Source of the DNA: Pictodentalium vernedei
Taxonomy: Eukaryota > Mollusca > Scaphopoda > Dentaliida > Dentaliidae
Assembly (NCBI GenBank): GCA_031216915.1
Contig: CM062289.1
Coordinates: 250,227,113 to 250,291,112, forward strand
Direction of reading: 5' to 3'
DNA length: 64,000 bases
Numbering within the stretch: position 1 is the stretch's first letter; every line of letters begins with the position of its first letter. The position numbers and the translations under genes were made by a program. Positions 45,501-56,937 of this stretch are shown here, piece after piece. The notes under the pieces are model-generated. The model searched no databases. It was not told where the DNA came from and saw only the letters and a program-made list of their open reading frames with translations.

Positions 45501-47840
45501 CCTAGGGTATGTAATTCGAAACACTAAAACCATGCTCAAATGTTGCAGTAGGGTCTGTAGATGTGCACGAAGGTTTCAGATTTTTCAGGTGCCACGTGGC
45601 TGTGCCACCGTTGCCACTTTTGTGTTTTCTTAGACCGTTTGTGGCGAAAGGCTCCTAGGGTATGTAATTCGAAACGCTAAAACCATGCTCAAATGTTGCA
45701 GTGGGGTCTGTAGAAGCACACGAAGGTTTCGGATTTTTCAGGTGCCACGTGGCTGTGCCACCGTTGCCACTTTTGTGTTTTCTGAGACCGTTTCTGCTGA
45801 AAGGCTCCTAGGGTATGTAATTCGAAACGCTAAAACCATGCTCAAATGTTGCAGTGGGGTCTGTAGAAGCACACGAAGGTTTCTGATTTTTCAGGTGCCA
45901 CGTGGCTGTGCCACCGTTGCCACTTTTGTGTTTTCTGAGACCGTTTCTGCTGAAAGGCTCCTAGGGTATGTAATTCTGAACGCTAAAACCATGCTCAAAT
46001 GTTGCAGTGGGGTCTGTAGATGCGCACGAAGGTTTTGGATTTTTCAGCTGCCACGTGGCTGTGCCACCGTTGCCACTTTCGTGTTTTCTTAGACCGTTTC
46101 CGGTGAAAGGCTCCTAGGGTATGTAATTCGAAACACTAAAACCATGCTCAAATGTTGCAGTAGGGTCTGTAGATGTGCACGAAGGTTTCAGATTTTTCAG
46201 GTGCCACGTGGCTGTGCCACCGTTGTCACTTTTATGTTTTCTTAGATCGTTTCCGGCGAAAGGCTCCTAGGGTATGTAATTCGAAACGCTAAAACCATGC
46301 TCAAATGTTGCAGTGGGGTCTGTAGAAGCACACGAAGGTTTCGGATTTTTCAGGTGCCACGTGGCTGTGCCACCGTTGCCACTTTTGTGTTTTCTGAGAC
46401 CGTTTCCGCTGAAAGGCTCCTAGGGTATGTAATTCGAAACGCTAAAACCATGCTCAAATGTTGCAGTGGGGTCTGTAGATGCGCACGAAGGTTTTGGATT
46501 TTTCAGCTGCCACGTGGCTGTGCCACCGTTGCCACTTTCGTGTTTTCTTAGACCGTTTCCAGGGAAAGGCTCCTAGGGTATGTAATTTGAAATGCTAAAT
46601 CCATGCTCAAATGTTGCAGTAGGGTTTGTAGATGCGCACGAAGGTTTCAGATTTTTCAGGTGCCACATGGCTGTGCCACTGTTGCCACTTTCATGTTTTC
46701 TTAGACCGTTTCTGACGAAAGGCTCCTAGAGTATGTAATTCGAAATGCTAAAAGCATGCTCAGATGTTGCAGTAGGGTCTGTGGATTGCAAGAAGGTTCG
46801 GATTTTTTGGGTGCCATGTGGCTGTACCACTGTTGCCACTTTCGTGTTTTCTTAGACCGTTTCCAGCGAAAGGCTCCTGGTGTATGTAATTCGAAATGCT
46901 AAAACCATGCTCAAATGTTGCAGTGGGGTCTGTAGATGCGCACGAAGGTTTAAGATTTTTCAGCTGTGCCACCGTTGCCACTTTCGTGTTTTCTGAGACC
47001 CTTTCCAGTGGAAGGCTCCTAGGGTATGTAATTCGAAACGCAAAAACCTTGCTCAAATGTTTCAGTGGGGTCTGTAGAAGCGCACGAAGGTTTCAGATTT
47101 TTCAGCTGCCTAGTGGCTGTGCTGTTGCCACTTTCACGTTTTCTTAGACCGTTTCCGGCGAAAGGCTCCTAGGGTATGTAATTCGAAATGGTAAAACCAT
47201 GCTCAAATGTTGCAGTAGGGTCTGTAGATGTGCACAAAGATTTCGGATTTTTCAGGTGCCACGTGGCTGTGCCACCATTGCCACTTTCGTGTTTTCTTAG
47301 ACCGTTTCCGGCGAAAGGCTCCTAGAGTATGTAATTCGAAACGCTAAAACCATGCTGAGATGTTGCAGTAGAGTCTGTAAATGCACAGGAAGGTTTCGGG
47401 TTGTTTGGGTGCTACGTGGCTGTGTCACCGTTGCCACTTTTGTGTTTTCTTAGACCGTTTCCGGCGAAAGGCTCCTAGGGTGTGTAATTGGAAATGCTAA
47501 ACGCATGCTCAAATGTTGCAGTAAGGTCTGTAGATGCGTACAAAGGTTTCAGATTTTTTAGATGCCACGTGGCGGTGCCACCGTTTTTCTTTCATGTTTC
47601 ATTTCCGGCGAAAAGCTCCCAGAGAATGTAATTTGAAATGCTAAAACTATGCTCAAATGTTGCAGTAGGGTCTGTAGATGTGCACGAAGGTTTCAGATTT
47701 TTGGGGTGCCACGTGGCTGTGCCACCGTTGCCACTTTCTTGTTTTCTTAGACCGTTTCTGGCGAAAGGCTCCCAGTGTACATGTATGTAATTCGTAACGC
47801 TAAAACCATGCTCATATGTTGCAGTGGAGTCTGTAGGTGT
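42590..47840 (+). repeat. 153-bp satellite with higher-order structure
   Basis: About 34 tandem units of roughly 153 bp. Landmarks in each: GTATGTAATTCGAAA, CCATGCTCAAATGTTGCAGT, GGTCTGTAGA, TTTTTCAGGTGCCACGTGG, CCGTTGCCACTTT and CTTAGACCGTTTCC. At least four variants, a to d, recur in order: a has TAGAAGCACACG and CTGAGACC, b has TTTTGGATT and CAGCTGCC, c has GATGTGCACG and CGTTTGTGG, d has GAATGTTTC and CTTAGATCG. They form abc (459 bp) and abcd (612 bp) blocks: a-type units start at 43696, 44155, 44767, 45226, 45685 and 46297. Edge units (before 43.2 kb and after 46.6 kb) are more diverged. It lies in an intron of the phosphodiesterase gene. Confidence 0.95.
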
Positions 47841-48058
47841 TCACGAAGCTGTGTCACCTGTGCCACTCAATATGATTTTAGTGTGTCATATAATACATTT
47901 CATCTTTGTATCCAGCATTCATACAAAGTCAAGGATGCAAATGCGGGGATACACTATAGTGTGCTTTGCACACAAGTGACACCATCTAGTTTAATGTGTT
48001 GTCCTTTTATTCACAAAGATATATAGATAATCTTTCGTGCTTCAGTCGTAGATATCCC

Positions 48059-48586
48059 AATTAATCAATATTTATTTCGCCTTAAAAACATTAAGATATT
48101 AACATAATGGTGGAACGTAATAATAAAACAGCAGCCGTGGTTATTCTTCAGTCATACATATTTAGTTTACAAACTTGTCTAACAGTACTCAATTAATCAA
48201 TATTTATTTCGCCTTAAAAACATTAAGATAATAACATAATGGTGGAACGTAATAATAAAACAGCAGCCGTGGTTATTCTTCAGTCATACATATTTAGTTT
48301 ACAAACTTGTCTAACAGTACTCAATTAATCAATATTTATTTCGCCTTAAAAACATTAAGATAATAACATAATGGTGGAACGTAATAATAAAACAGCAGCC
48401 GTGGTTATTCTTCAGTCATACATATTTAGTTTACAAACTTGTCTAACAGTACTCAATTAATCAATATTTATTTCGCCTTAAAAACATTAAGATAATAACA
48501 TAATGGTGGAACGTAATAATAAAACAGCAGCCGTGGTTATTCTTCAGTCATACATATTTAGTTTACAAACTTGTCTAACAGTACTG
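48059..48586 (+). repeat. four tandem 132-bp repeats
   Basis: AATTAATCAATATTTATTTC begins at 48059, 48191, 48323 and 48455. The four units appear identical except for one base in the first (GATATTAAC for GATAATAAC). Near identity points to very recent amplification or strong homogenisation. Confidence 0.97.
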
Positions 48587-48689
48587 TAATGTCGCTAACG
48601 ATTTGGTCACATAAATTCTCTATTGAGAAACATTTCTTGCGTCGATTAAAGGAAAATTAATGTTTATGCGCCTTTTTGATTCAATCGTC

Positions 48690-49500
48690 CGGATATTTCA
48701 GTTGGTCAGAAACTAGTCAATGTTGACCCAAGCGAAACTGCTCAGAACCTTGGTTTTAATTTTAATAGCTTCGATCTGAGTAACCAAATCACTAAAGTGA
48801 GCAAAAGCTGCTTCTTCCAGATAAGAAACATCGACAAAATTAGAAAACTACTTGATCAAAGCACACTAAACCCTGTTATACAGTCTATGGTCCTGTCTCG
48901 ACCGGACAATTTTGGACTTTCGCTGAAATCTATTAACCTGTTTCAGAGCATTCAAAATACAGCTCGTTGGCTGAGTGCTAGAATGTTCTATGTCCCATAG
49001 GGGACATAGAACATTCTAGCACTCAGGCGATGAGCTGTCAAGATCATTACTGGCGCCAAACGATATGACCACATTACACCAATCCTCAAATCCTTCTATT
49101 GGCTACCAGTTGAGTCTCGCAACAAATATAAAGTATTAATGATGACACACAACATAATCGATGAAGGTAATGCCCCCATCTACTTAAATAGGTTGCCAAT
49201 TTACACAAACTGATATGGAATCTTAGATCGTCTTCAGAGAATCTTCTCGTGCCCCGAATAAGATGTACGACGGGAAAAAGATCATTCGCGTTTGCAGCTC
49301 CCTCACTATGGAATGCACTCCTTCAGAATTTAAGGAAATCCTCCAAATACTGAAAGTTTCAACAAGGTTTAAAGACCAATCTTTTCGGATAGCCTTTGAC
49401 TGCTGATTTTTTTCTTTTGAATGTCAGTTTATATTGTGAGCGATGTTGAGCAGTGTTTTGCTGGTAAAAGCGCTATATAAGTAAATTAATATTAAGATTA
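48690..49500 (+). pseudogene. CR1-like LINE, RT C-terminal fragment
   Basis: Reads QKLVNVDPSETAQNLGFNF, CFFQIRNIDKIRKLL, LNPVIQSMVLSRPDNF, INLFQSIQNTA, then after a palindrome ITGAKRYDHITPILKSFYWL and PVESRNKYKVLMM. This text is typical of the thumb and C-terminus of CR1/Jockey-type LINE RTs. The 3' end GCGCTATATAAGTAAATTAA with short AT repeats fits a CR1-like tail. It is truncated and has stops. Confidence 0.8.
48971..49026. repeat. short palindrome family, copy 3, inside the LINE
   Basis: Perfect 26-bp arms CTGAGTGCTAGAATGTTCTA + TGTCCC around ATAG. It interrupts the LINE frame between QSIQNTA and ITGAKRYDH, so it behaves as an insertion. Confidence 0.85.
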
Positions 49501-49721
49501 TTATTGAAAGCGAATCGCTTATCCGACCAACTGAAATATTGTAAACATTGAATCTACAACATAGGCAATGGACTATGTATGGGCTAGGCTGGTTCCAGTT
49601 TATAGCAATGTCGAATTCTCTATAGAATTGCACTGATGGCTTGAAAGTTTGGCTTCTATATGTGTTGAGTCAAGATTTAATGAATAGGTTTGAATCTTTG
49701 ATTTTTGTTTAATTTTTTAAG

Positions 49722-49814
49722 GCGTTCACGATATTCTGCGGACTTGGCATAAATAACTGCCTGTTGTATGAGGAGGTAGCCCTCTCGTCAGCAAAGCAAA
49801 CAGTTGCACTGGAG
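49722..49814 (+). CDS. PDE11A: PDE11-like phosphodiesterase, GAF-B/linker exon
   Basis: TTTTTTAAG before 49722, GAG|GTAAGA after 49814, 31 whole codons. It encodes AFTIFCGLGINNCLLYEEV and SSAKQTVALE. The FCGLGIxN motif and the AKQ linker helix are characteristic of PDE5/6/11 just after GAF-B. The intron before it is 8.8 kb and contains both tandem arrays. Confidence 0.95.
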
Positions 49815-50616
49815 GTAAGAAATTCTTTCTCTGACCCATCGTGACGCTTTCAGAAACACACAACACTTTCGCAACCAAGCAACCTGCTAGGGTCCTATTT
49901 TTATAGTCTGTACCGAAACGATTAGCGTTATATATCTTGATTATTATGTTAACAACAAAACCACAGGGAAATACTTTAAAACAGTTTTGATACGAGGGGT
50001 AGAAGCACCTAAAGGTCTCCTAAACTGTCGTTCATTAGATCAGTAAGAATTAGTTTTGGACCGTACAAATGAGAAATGAAATTCAAGCGACTGGAAAAAA
50101 CTTAATCTTAATCTTTTTTAGAAACCTCTTCTCGTGTTATTCTTTTCAAAATGTTTCAAACATCCGAAGAACAAAAATATGCCGATATCTTTACCATTAT
50201 AGTTGCAAAAGCTGAGACGATAAAACAAGATTGATGTATCTTAGGCTTTGTTCATATTTATAAAAAATAAAGCAGACAGACCTATTCGAAAACAAACAAA
50301 AAAAGAAACTGCCACTACGAAAGAAAAAAGGAAGCTGTTATCACTAAATTTCCGCTCCACACTTGCAGACATTTCCAAATTTGACATGCCATACCCTCTC
50401 TTCAGATGCAAGTGTTGTCAAACTTAGTTATCTAACCCATGACATGTATTACATTTTCTAAATCCACTAAACACAGACAGCGTCTGGCAAAGTATAAATA
50501 AACAACATTTGTGTGGGAGGTATAATGCGCTGTCAAATGAAAGGCCTAGAAAATCGCATGAAAATGAGCCGAAACCATCCATTTTCAGCCACAAGGAAGC
50601 CTCGGAAGCACACATA
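49815..50616. other. intronic DNA, no feature seen
   Basis: No gene or repeat recognised. Confidence 0.4.
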
Positions 50617-50858
50617 TTAACCCTTTACCTGACATGAAAAGCAGACGACACTTGCAAACAAAATTCTTGAATAACTAATTTTTTTCATTTTTTGTCTCAA
50701 AAACATAGGGTATGACCCCTCTTTGGATCGAGCTCGTTCCAAAGAGGGGTCATAACCTATGTTTTTGAGACAAAAAATGAAAAAATAATTAAAATTAATT
50801 GTCGATTTTTGTGAATAGCTAAGGCCGGTTTTGGCCGTTACGTTGGGTAAAGGGTTAA
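50617..50858 (+). repeat. TTAA MITE subfamily B, copy 4
   Basis: TTAACCCTTTACC to GGGTAAAGGGTTAA. Arms CTCTTTGG and CCAAAGAG; the hairpin loop is reduced to GATCGAGCTCG. Confidence 0.9.
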
Positions 50859-51869
50859 ATAATTTTCCTGTTGGGATATTTTCGCCTGGATTGGAGTCGT
50901 GGATGTCGATTCGCCCTAGCTCATAATCATGTACTTTCTTACGGAACTAGATTGTTTTGTTTTGGTTTTTTTTGGACTTCCGCCACACTCTTAGGCGATC
51001 TCATGCAAATGGAGGTCTGTGGCTGATTGGGGATGTTGGGGTCGCAACGTGACCAATTTTAAGATCAGTACGTACTACTTTTTAAGACTTTGGGAAGGCC
51101 ATGGAACACGACTACAACATGTATTTATCCACAAAGAAATTCCTTGTGTCTTTTACCTATAATCCCAGTTGACAAATATTCCAAATACATCATCAAGGCG
51201 TGCCTTGATGATGTAGTCGAAATATTTATTCAGTCGGGCTTGAGTCATGACAGTCTAAATAAGTCAGGTTTACCCCCCCCCCCCCCCCCATCCAAGTCAG
51301 GTTTACCCCCCCCCCCTCCCTTCCCGCAGTCTACTTCACGACACCCCTGCCCATCGCGAACAGATCATCAAATATATCGCTTGGCGGCCATAGCCACAGG
51401 ATATTGGAAGTGTCCCCTAGAAAGCTCTATAAACTTCTCCCCATATTTAACACTTCTCATATATAAGACTTGTAAAATAAGAGAGGTAGTAAGTATGGGA
51501 AGGGTTTATAGAGACATCTGAGACACAGCATCAGGCTCCTGTGATCAAAGCACTAAATATTTTATTGGGGGACTTACGTTGTACTTTAATCATTTTCAGC
51601 AGCTTATATTGAACAGTCAAACTGAATAAATCATTACATTCCTCGGAGTGCTTGATATCGGCTGCATGTCACAGATCATTCACTATAATACATTGGACTG
51701 TCACTACAGGAGGAGTAATGATAGGTTATCACTTTAATTCATTTATTTCATTAACTTTGGTATGTCAAAATACTTTCACTAAAGATTCATTGCAAAATAG
51801 GGAGATTGGAGTCATTACAAGTTCCGTAGAAATGGGGGAGGGGTCAGACATATTCGTAACTTTATTGTA
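50859..51869. other. intronic DNA with two poly-C tracts
   Basis: TAAGTCAGGTTTAC followed by 17 C (51273-51289), then CCAAGTCAGGTTTA followed by 11 C (51306-51316): a short duplication. No gene was seen. Confidence 0.5.
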
Positions 51870-52195
51870 AATTGTTGTTTATTGTTTATTTGGGTTCCAC
51901 GACACATTCGACAGACGGGGTCACATCGTGTGGGACAGTTTTGCGGTGGAGGAAGCCGGAGTACCAGAAGAGAGTCCCCCAGCAGTGGCGAGCAACTGTC
52001 ATACTCTCCAGCTTACTAACTCGTCAAAAGTAAGTATACCATCGACGTGCATGGCGCTTTGCTACACAGCACCACCGAACCCCCACGTTGGCAATTGGGA
52101 TGAAGTGTCTTTCCCAAGGACACAACGCAGTTACCACTGTCGACCAGTCGATCATTCGGTTTAAAGTCCAATGTTCTAGCTACTCAGCCACCCCT
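51870..52195 (-). mobile_element. SINE copy 5, diverged
   Basis: On the minus strand it keeps CCAACGTGGGGG, CACGTCGATGG, CTTCCTCCACCGC and the second-subfamily end. An AAATAAACAATAAAC tail is at 51870-51890. The tRNA-like head is degraded. Confidence 0.7.
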
Positions 52196-52839
52196 TTCTA
52201 AGTTATAGTAAAATAAATCAACCTGCAGTACTGTGATCATAAAAGGTGATTTTTTCTCGATCCTCTCACGATCGGGTTGCGATTCCTAACACGCTCGTGG
52301 TTGATATTTAGAGGTAATTACTTGGTTAGTTTCATTTTGGTAGAGATATTAGTCCCAGGTAATTCCTATACGCCTGCGAGCGAAGGTCGAAGGCTTATGT
52401 GAAGTTACCGAGGGATGATATCTCGACCGAGTTGAAACTGACCGAATAATGACCTCTTTATTTATTAAACCGAAATAAATAATTATAAAAGTTATCAAAA
52501 TGGTTACAGTTTTATGATAGTGTTACTGCTTCCCATTCTTTTCACAAAATCTGAAGTTCCCTCTTCTCCTACTCCTAGTTCAGCTATCAAAACGACTTGG
52601 CTTCCCCAGTACCATGCCAATACTACACCCCCCCCCCCCCCCCCCCCACTTGTGTTGTAACGCCTATTTTACTAATTGCTTGCTTCCGACGAATAACGAT
52701 CAACGATTTCGCTGTAAACAAAATGGATGCGCCCAGCAACGTATCAAGGGACAACTTTAGCTTGGTCATATCGGCTGAGATCAGCGTTATATCAGCCAAG
52801 TGTGAAGTCATGCCTGCCGAGCTAGATAATAAAAAATTG
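52196..52839. other. intronic DNA with a poly-C tract
   Basis: A C homopolymer of about 22 bases lies at 52627-52648. CTCGATCCTCTCACGATCG near 52256 may be a relic of the TCGCGATC family. Frames across the C tract are unreliable. Confidence 0.4.
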
Positions 52840-53032
52840 CGCCAAAGAAAATCATACCGATTAAATATCTAAATAGAGTATTTCGAAATCAAGCACGAAT
52901 TAAAAAAACACAAACGAAAATAGCTCTGATTCGAAGTTCTCACATTTTGTTTACGATGGGTGAGATTTCCTAGTGTTGTGTGGAGAAAAGCGGACAGATT
53001 ATTTCGGCTGTAACGCGATCCGGTCGAAATTC
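52840..53032. repeat. MITE with TCGCGATC ends, copy 4
   Basis: The body has AAACACAAACGAAAATAGC and GTGGAGAAAAGCGGACAGAT, and ends ACGCGATCCGGTCGAAAT. The left end is diverged. Confidence 0.5.
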
Positions 53033-54021
53033 CGTATCTGCTTTTGTAATTACAGCACGGTAATGGTTGATTATATATTATGACCCTATCAGAAAAGTAA
53101 AACTATTGCTCAACACAATTCATATTCCAGATGCCGTGCTGGACCCTAGTCACAGTACTGGACCGTTAAGAGGGAACCTTCAGGCTTTTGTCAAAAACTG
53201 TATGGCAAGAGCAAAATACAGAACAAGTGCTTAGTTTATAGTAATCCAAGCACTGTATCTAAAATCTCATGGACGTTTCATGTTGAAAATGTCACTGAAA
53301 TGTAGGTGTATTGACCCCAAAACCAATGGTTTTGTACAATTGTACCAGTGAGCACAAAAATATACCAGTGTTTTAAAAATACTACTAGTTGTTATAAGAA
53401 TGTCTCAACTCCCGGCGTTTGAACGGATAGACGGACAGAAATTTCAGACAACCTTGGATTTTTTGTTGTAAACAAATGACGTGCACGATGCTCTTCTTAT
53501 GTCTTGACAATGTACCAAATTAAATTTTAAAATTTAGTCTCAGAGCTGTGGATCGCAAAGATAGTACCTCTAAAACTGCAGAAATGGAGGTCATGCAACT
53601 ATTTTGAATTTTGGTGGAAAAGATTCGAGTGATTCATTCCTCTCTTGTTGTGTCCGAACAATGTATCAAATTATAAAGTTTATTCTGGTCTTATCTCTCA
53701 GATAATGAATGAAAATAATACATCTGGAATGTAACGAAAATGATCGCCAGACGACCGTCTTAAATATTTCGTCCTGAAAACCGACATGCATCATCCTTTT
53801 ATTATATCTGTACCACATTTTAAAGAAAAGAAAGCATTTCTGAGCCACGAGTGGTGACGAAGAATGTTGCACTATAAAATAGCCACCATACGGCCGTTTC
53901 GAAATTTTCATCACGTGAAACTGAATATTTTTGTATAATTATATCAGTATGCACATCCATACAATATATAAATTATAAATAGTACATACAAGAATATCCA
54001 TAAACGATTAGTGTTTTGATA
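53033..54021. other. intronic DNA, no feature seen
   Basis: AT-rich, no gene recognised. Phrases such as AATGTACCAAATTA recur (53510, 53660), suggesting an old internal duplication. Confidence 0.3.
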
Positions 54022-54248
54022 TAGTACAGTCGTCGTGGGCAGTGGTGTTCGCGCATGCGTTTACCAGGTAATAATAATCATCATCATCAAAATTTTAATT
54101 AATGAAGCACCGGGTCGTACCCAGTGCTTCATTAATTACATTTGTATGCTTATTCCTATAATTAGTGTTTGCAATATAATATTATTGTATCCGTGGAAAT
54201 TCTGCTCACCCCATGGAAAGTGACTAGTCCACGTCGGCCGTACTGTAC
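54022..54248. repeat. MITE with GTACAG ends, copy 2
   Basis: AGTACAGTCGTCGTGGGC at the left and CCACGTCGGCCGTACTGT at the right. Inner hairpin AATGAAGCACCGGG with GCTTCATT. It matches 6501-6746 throughout. Confidence 0.75.
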
Positions 54249-56245
54249 ATAAATGTCTTATGTTGGATCAAAAAAAAATTTTTGGGTCATCTTCAATTTC
54301 TGACAAAATTTTAACACGCATCATCATCGTGTTATAGCTGAATAATGAACCAAATTTCAACGTTAAATCTCAAAGCATCCCTACGCCACAAGTTCTACTA
54401 AACAGAAATTCCTCTACAGTAAAAATTGGCCGACATTAGGTCATCAAAGATTTTTGTCGTAAAAGTATTAACGTGCATCATACATGTTTTTGTTCGCCTG
54501 TGAACATCTGATGTTCATGCTTTATTTATCTGTGTTTTTAATAATCACTGTTCCATGTTTATTCATTCGTATTTCTGTTTTGATAAAAGCGTTCTATTCA
54601 TCAGCTAATTGCAATCACTTTCTGTGAAGTCTGCCACTTTAAACCGCTGCAGACCTGTACCTTTATGCTAGTATGCACGTCCCCTAAAAGTGCTCACAGC
54701 TATTAAATCTGAGGTCAACATCCTATGCACTCCTCTATTGTTTTAAAATGTTTTTGGAATACCGTAAAATATGTGGGAACAGCATTTGGTGTCGGAACAT
54801 TGATAATCCACTGCAGCAAATGTATACGAGAGTATATTTTAAAAATCTAATTCAAAGCTTTCATGCTTATTCTGATTTTGTTGCTTGAGTTTTCATGCTT
54901 AGCCACCCAAAAGCCCGTTTGCCGGCCAGGTGCATGATACATCCTAACATCATAAAGTAAATAGCTGACCAGTGCATTTATGGGGTATACCCGAAAGGCG
55001 TGTTTGATCGCTTTGTACCTAAATAATGAATATGCACTTTTCCAACTCAGACCAATGAACTGACTTAGAAAACACCACCAGACTTCAAAGGATCAGCTAT
55101 ATCATATCAGCTGTTAAAAAATTAATCCTTTCAGTTTAATACATTAGACCTTTCTCACGCATAAATCAGTACAGATGTAAAAAAAAATATTTATTGAAGG
55201 ATTTCTTGTCCGAATGCAAAGGTTTGGTCATAGTCGCATACTAATAAACAGGATATTACTTTCTGAAGATAAAAATCATGTCTCCTATTCCGCCACGCAC
55301 AGTCTTACCTCAAGATTTTACTGCGATGTTGTTTGGCAATAAAAAGTGTTTTCACAAGAACCGCTTGCGCAATATGCTAAACCCTAAAGGAACGCATACA
55401 AATCAGTTTTGCGCACAACGCTCCCTCTTCAAACACACATCAAGAACGATAATCCAAAACTAATTCTGTAACCGTTTTTGCACGTCAGCACTTTATGAAA
55501 CTTTCCTTCCATAGCGAAAACATCAACAAAACGGACTGCACAAATCGCATGGTATTCTATAACAGTAATCGCAGTAGATGTGACATTCATACACAGGTCA
55601 AAATCATACTTTTATTTATTGAAATATATACTTTTAGCGCGAATGTGCCTCTCTTTCAATTATTGTCCATCAGTCTGGTTGCTTAGCATTCAGAGAGATC
55701 GAGCAAAGATTTGTTTTCTAGAGGTTATTCTTTGTCAGGAGTAACGTAGGCGGGATGAATGTTATGTGCGACGTCACGTTAATCCTTCGACCGGAGCAGT
55801 ACTGGGTATAGTTCTGTTAATATGCCTATAATGAAATCTACATTTTAGGCCTAAAAATTTTAAAAATCTGTTTCTTGGGGCTCTCCCACATGATCCTTTT
55901 GGCTCTCTTTTTATAACCAATGCAAACTTAAAAAAATTAAAATGAAATGGTTTATATCTAATATTTTATCCTAGTTAATAAGATTGGTAATTTGTCCGTT
56001 GGGTGCGGTAAGGCATTGCAATGCATACCTTTTTGCTCTCAAGGGAGGCAATACCCCACCGCCCATGCTATTTTGTAGATTATGAGACCTAAAACATAAA
56101 GCAAACCAAGAACATGAACTGTTGATGGCAAAGAAGTAATTATAAAAATAAAAAATAAAATTAAAAGATGCCCGCCCACAAGTAATGTTACAAAAAAGTG
56201 GTCTGAGAAACAGAGGATATATATATGTTTTCTTCTGCTTTACAG
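54249..56245. other. intronic DNA, no feature seen
   Basis: Short frames only (for example 55278-55463, 55495-55686), none recognised. No repeat family identified. Confidence 0.4.
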
Positions 56246-56296
56246 GTTCTTTCCTACCATGCAGCCGCAAACGATGATGAACTGAGGAAGATAAAG
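56246..56296 (+). CDS. PDE11A: PDE11-like phosphodiesterase, 51-bp linker exon
   Basis: GCTTTACAG before 56246, AAG|GTATAC after 56296, 17 codons: VLSYHAAANDDELRKIK. It aligns with the LSYHA linker between GAF-B and the catalytic domain in PDE5/PDE11. It is too short to be found without its neighbours, but phases and splice sites fit. Confidence 0.92.
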
Positions 56297-56689
56297 GTAT
56301 ACTGAATGTTTCATGTGTTTTATATTACAATATTACATTGAATAGTTGATAGACATAGATGGACTACATGGGTAACATGGGGCAGTTAATTGTCGCCATT
56401 TATCTCTATCATACGTCACAACTGTGTCGTTCAAAAAGTCAAATCCACCCCTTTATGAGAGATCTCAATGTGTGTGCCAAATTTGCTGATAACGTGCAAT
56501 CAATCTGATTCCAGGCATAACTGATGACCACTTATCAAGAGAAGCATATGAAGTTAGTACTTGAATAAAAATACTTTCAGTTTGCTATATAACATACCGG
56601 TATATAGATGTTGCCATGTTCTATTTGTTTTGGATAAAACACACACTTTTAATATCTATGGCAGCGGAGAGTAATTAACTTAACTGATC
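56297..56689. other. intronic DNA, no feature seen
   Basis: Nothing recognised. Confidence 0.4.
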
Positions 56690-56937
56690 TTTTGCCTAAC
56701 GTAACAGTCATAGGCACTATTCATAACACTATTCACAAAAATCACCAATCAAATTTTATTAGTTTTTAATTTTTGATTAAAAAGCATAGCTTATGAGCCT
56801 TCATTGGAACGAGCTCAGTGTGATCGTTCCAATGAGTGATTATACGCCATGTTTGCAAAAATATAATTTGTTGTTGTTGTTCAAGACCTTTTGGGAGAAA
56901 GTGTCGTCTGCTATTCTTGCTGGGTAAAGTGTAACAA
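56690..56937 (-). repeat. TTAA MITE subfamily B, copy 5 (inverted, diverged)
   Basis: TGCCTAACGTAACAG at the left, GGGTAAAGTGTAAC at the right. The body has ATAGCTTATGAGCC, and the arms CATTGGAACGAGC and CGTTCCAATG pair. Confidence 0.65.

Noticed and set aside
43696..46551. Series of 84- and 135-codon frames as repeated genes
   Set aside because: They are phases of the 153-bp satellite; unit length divisible by three explains them.
42590..48586. CRISPR-like array
   Set aside because: Units are contiguous tandem repeats with no unique spacers, and the genome is eukaryotic.
48690..49545. Inverted ATATTTCAGTTGG ends as terminal repeats around the CR1-like fragment
   Set aside because: The left copy is within the LINE coding frame, and no target duplication or family was seen; likely chance or a local inversion.
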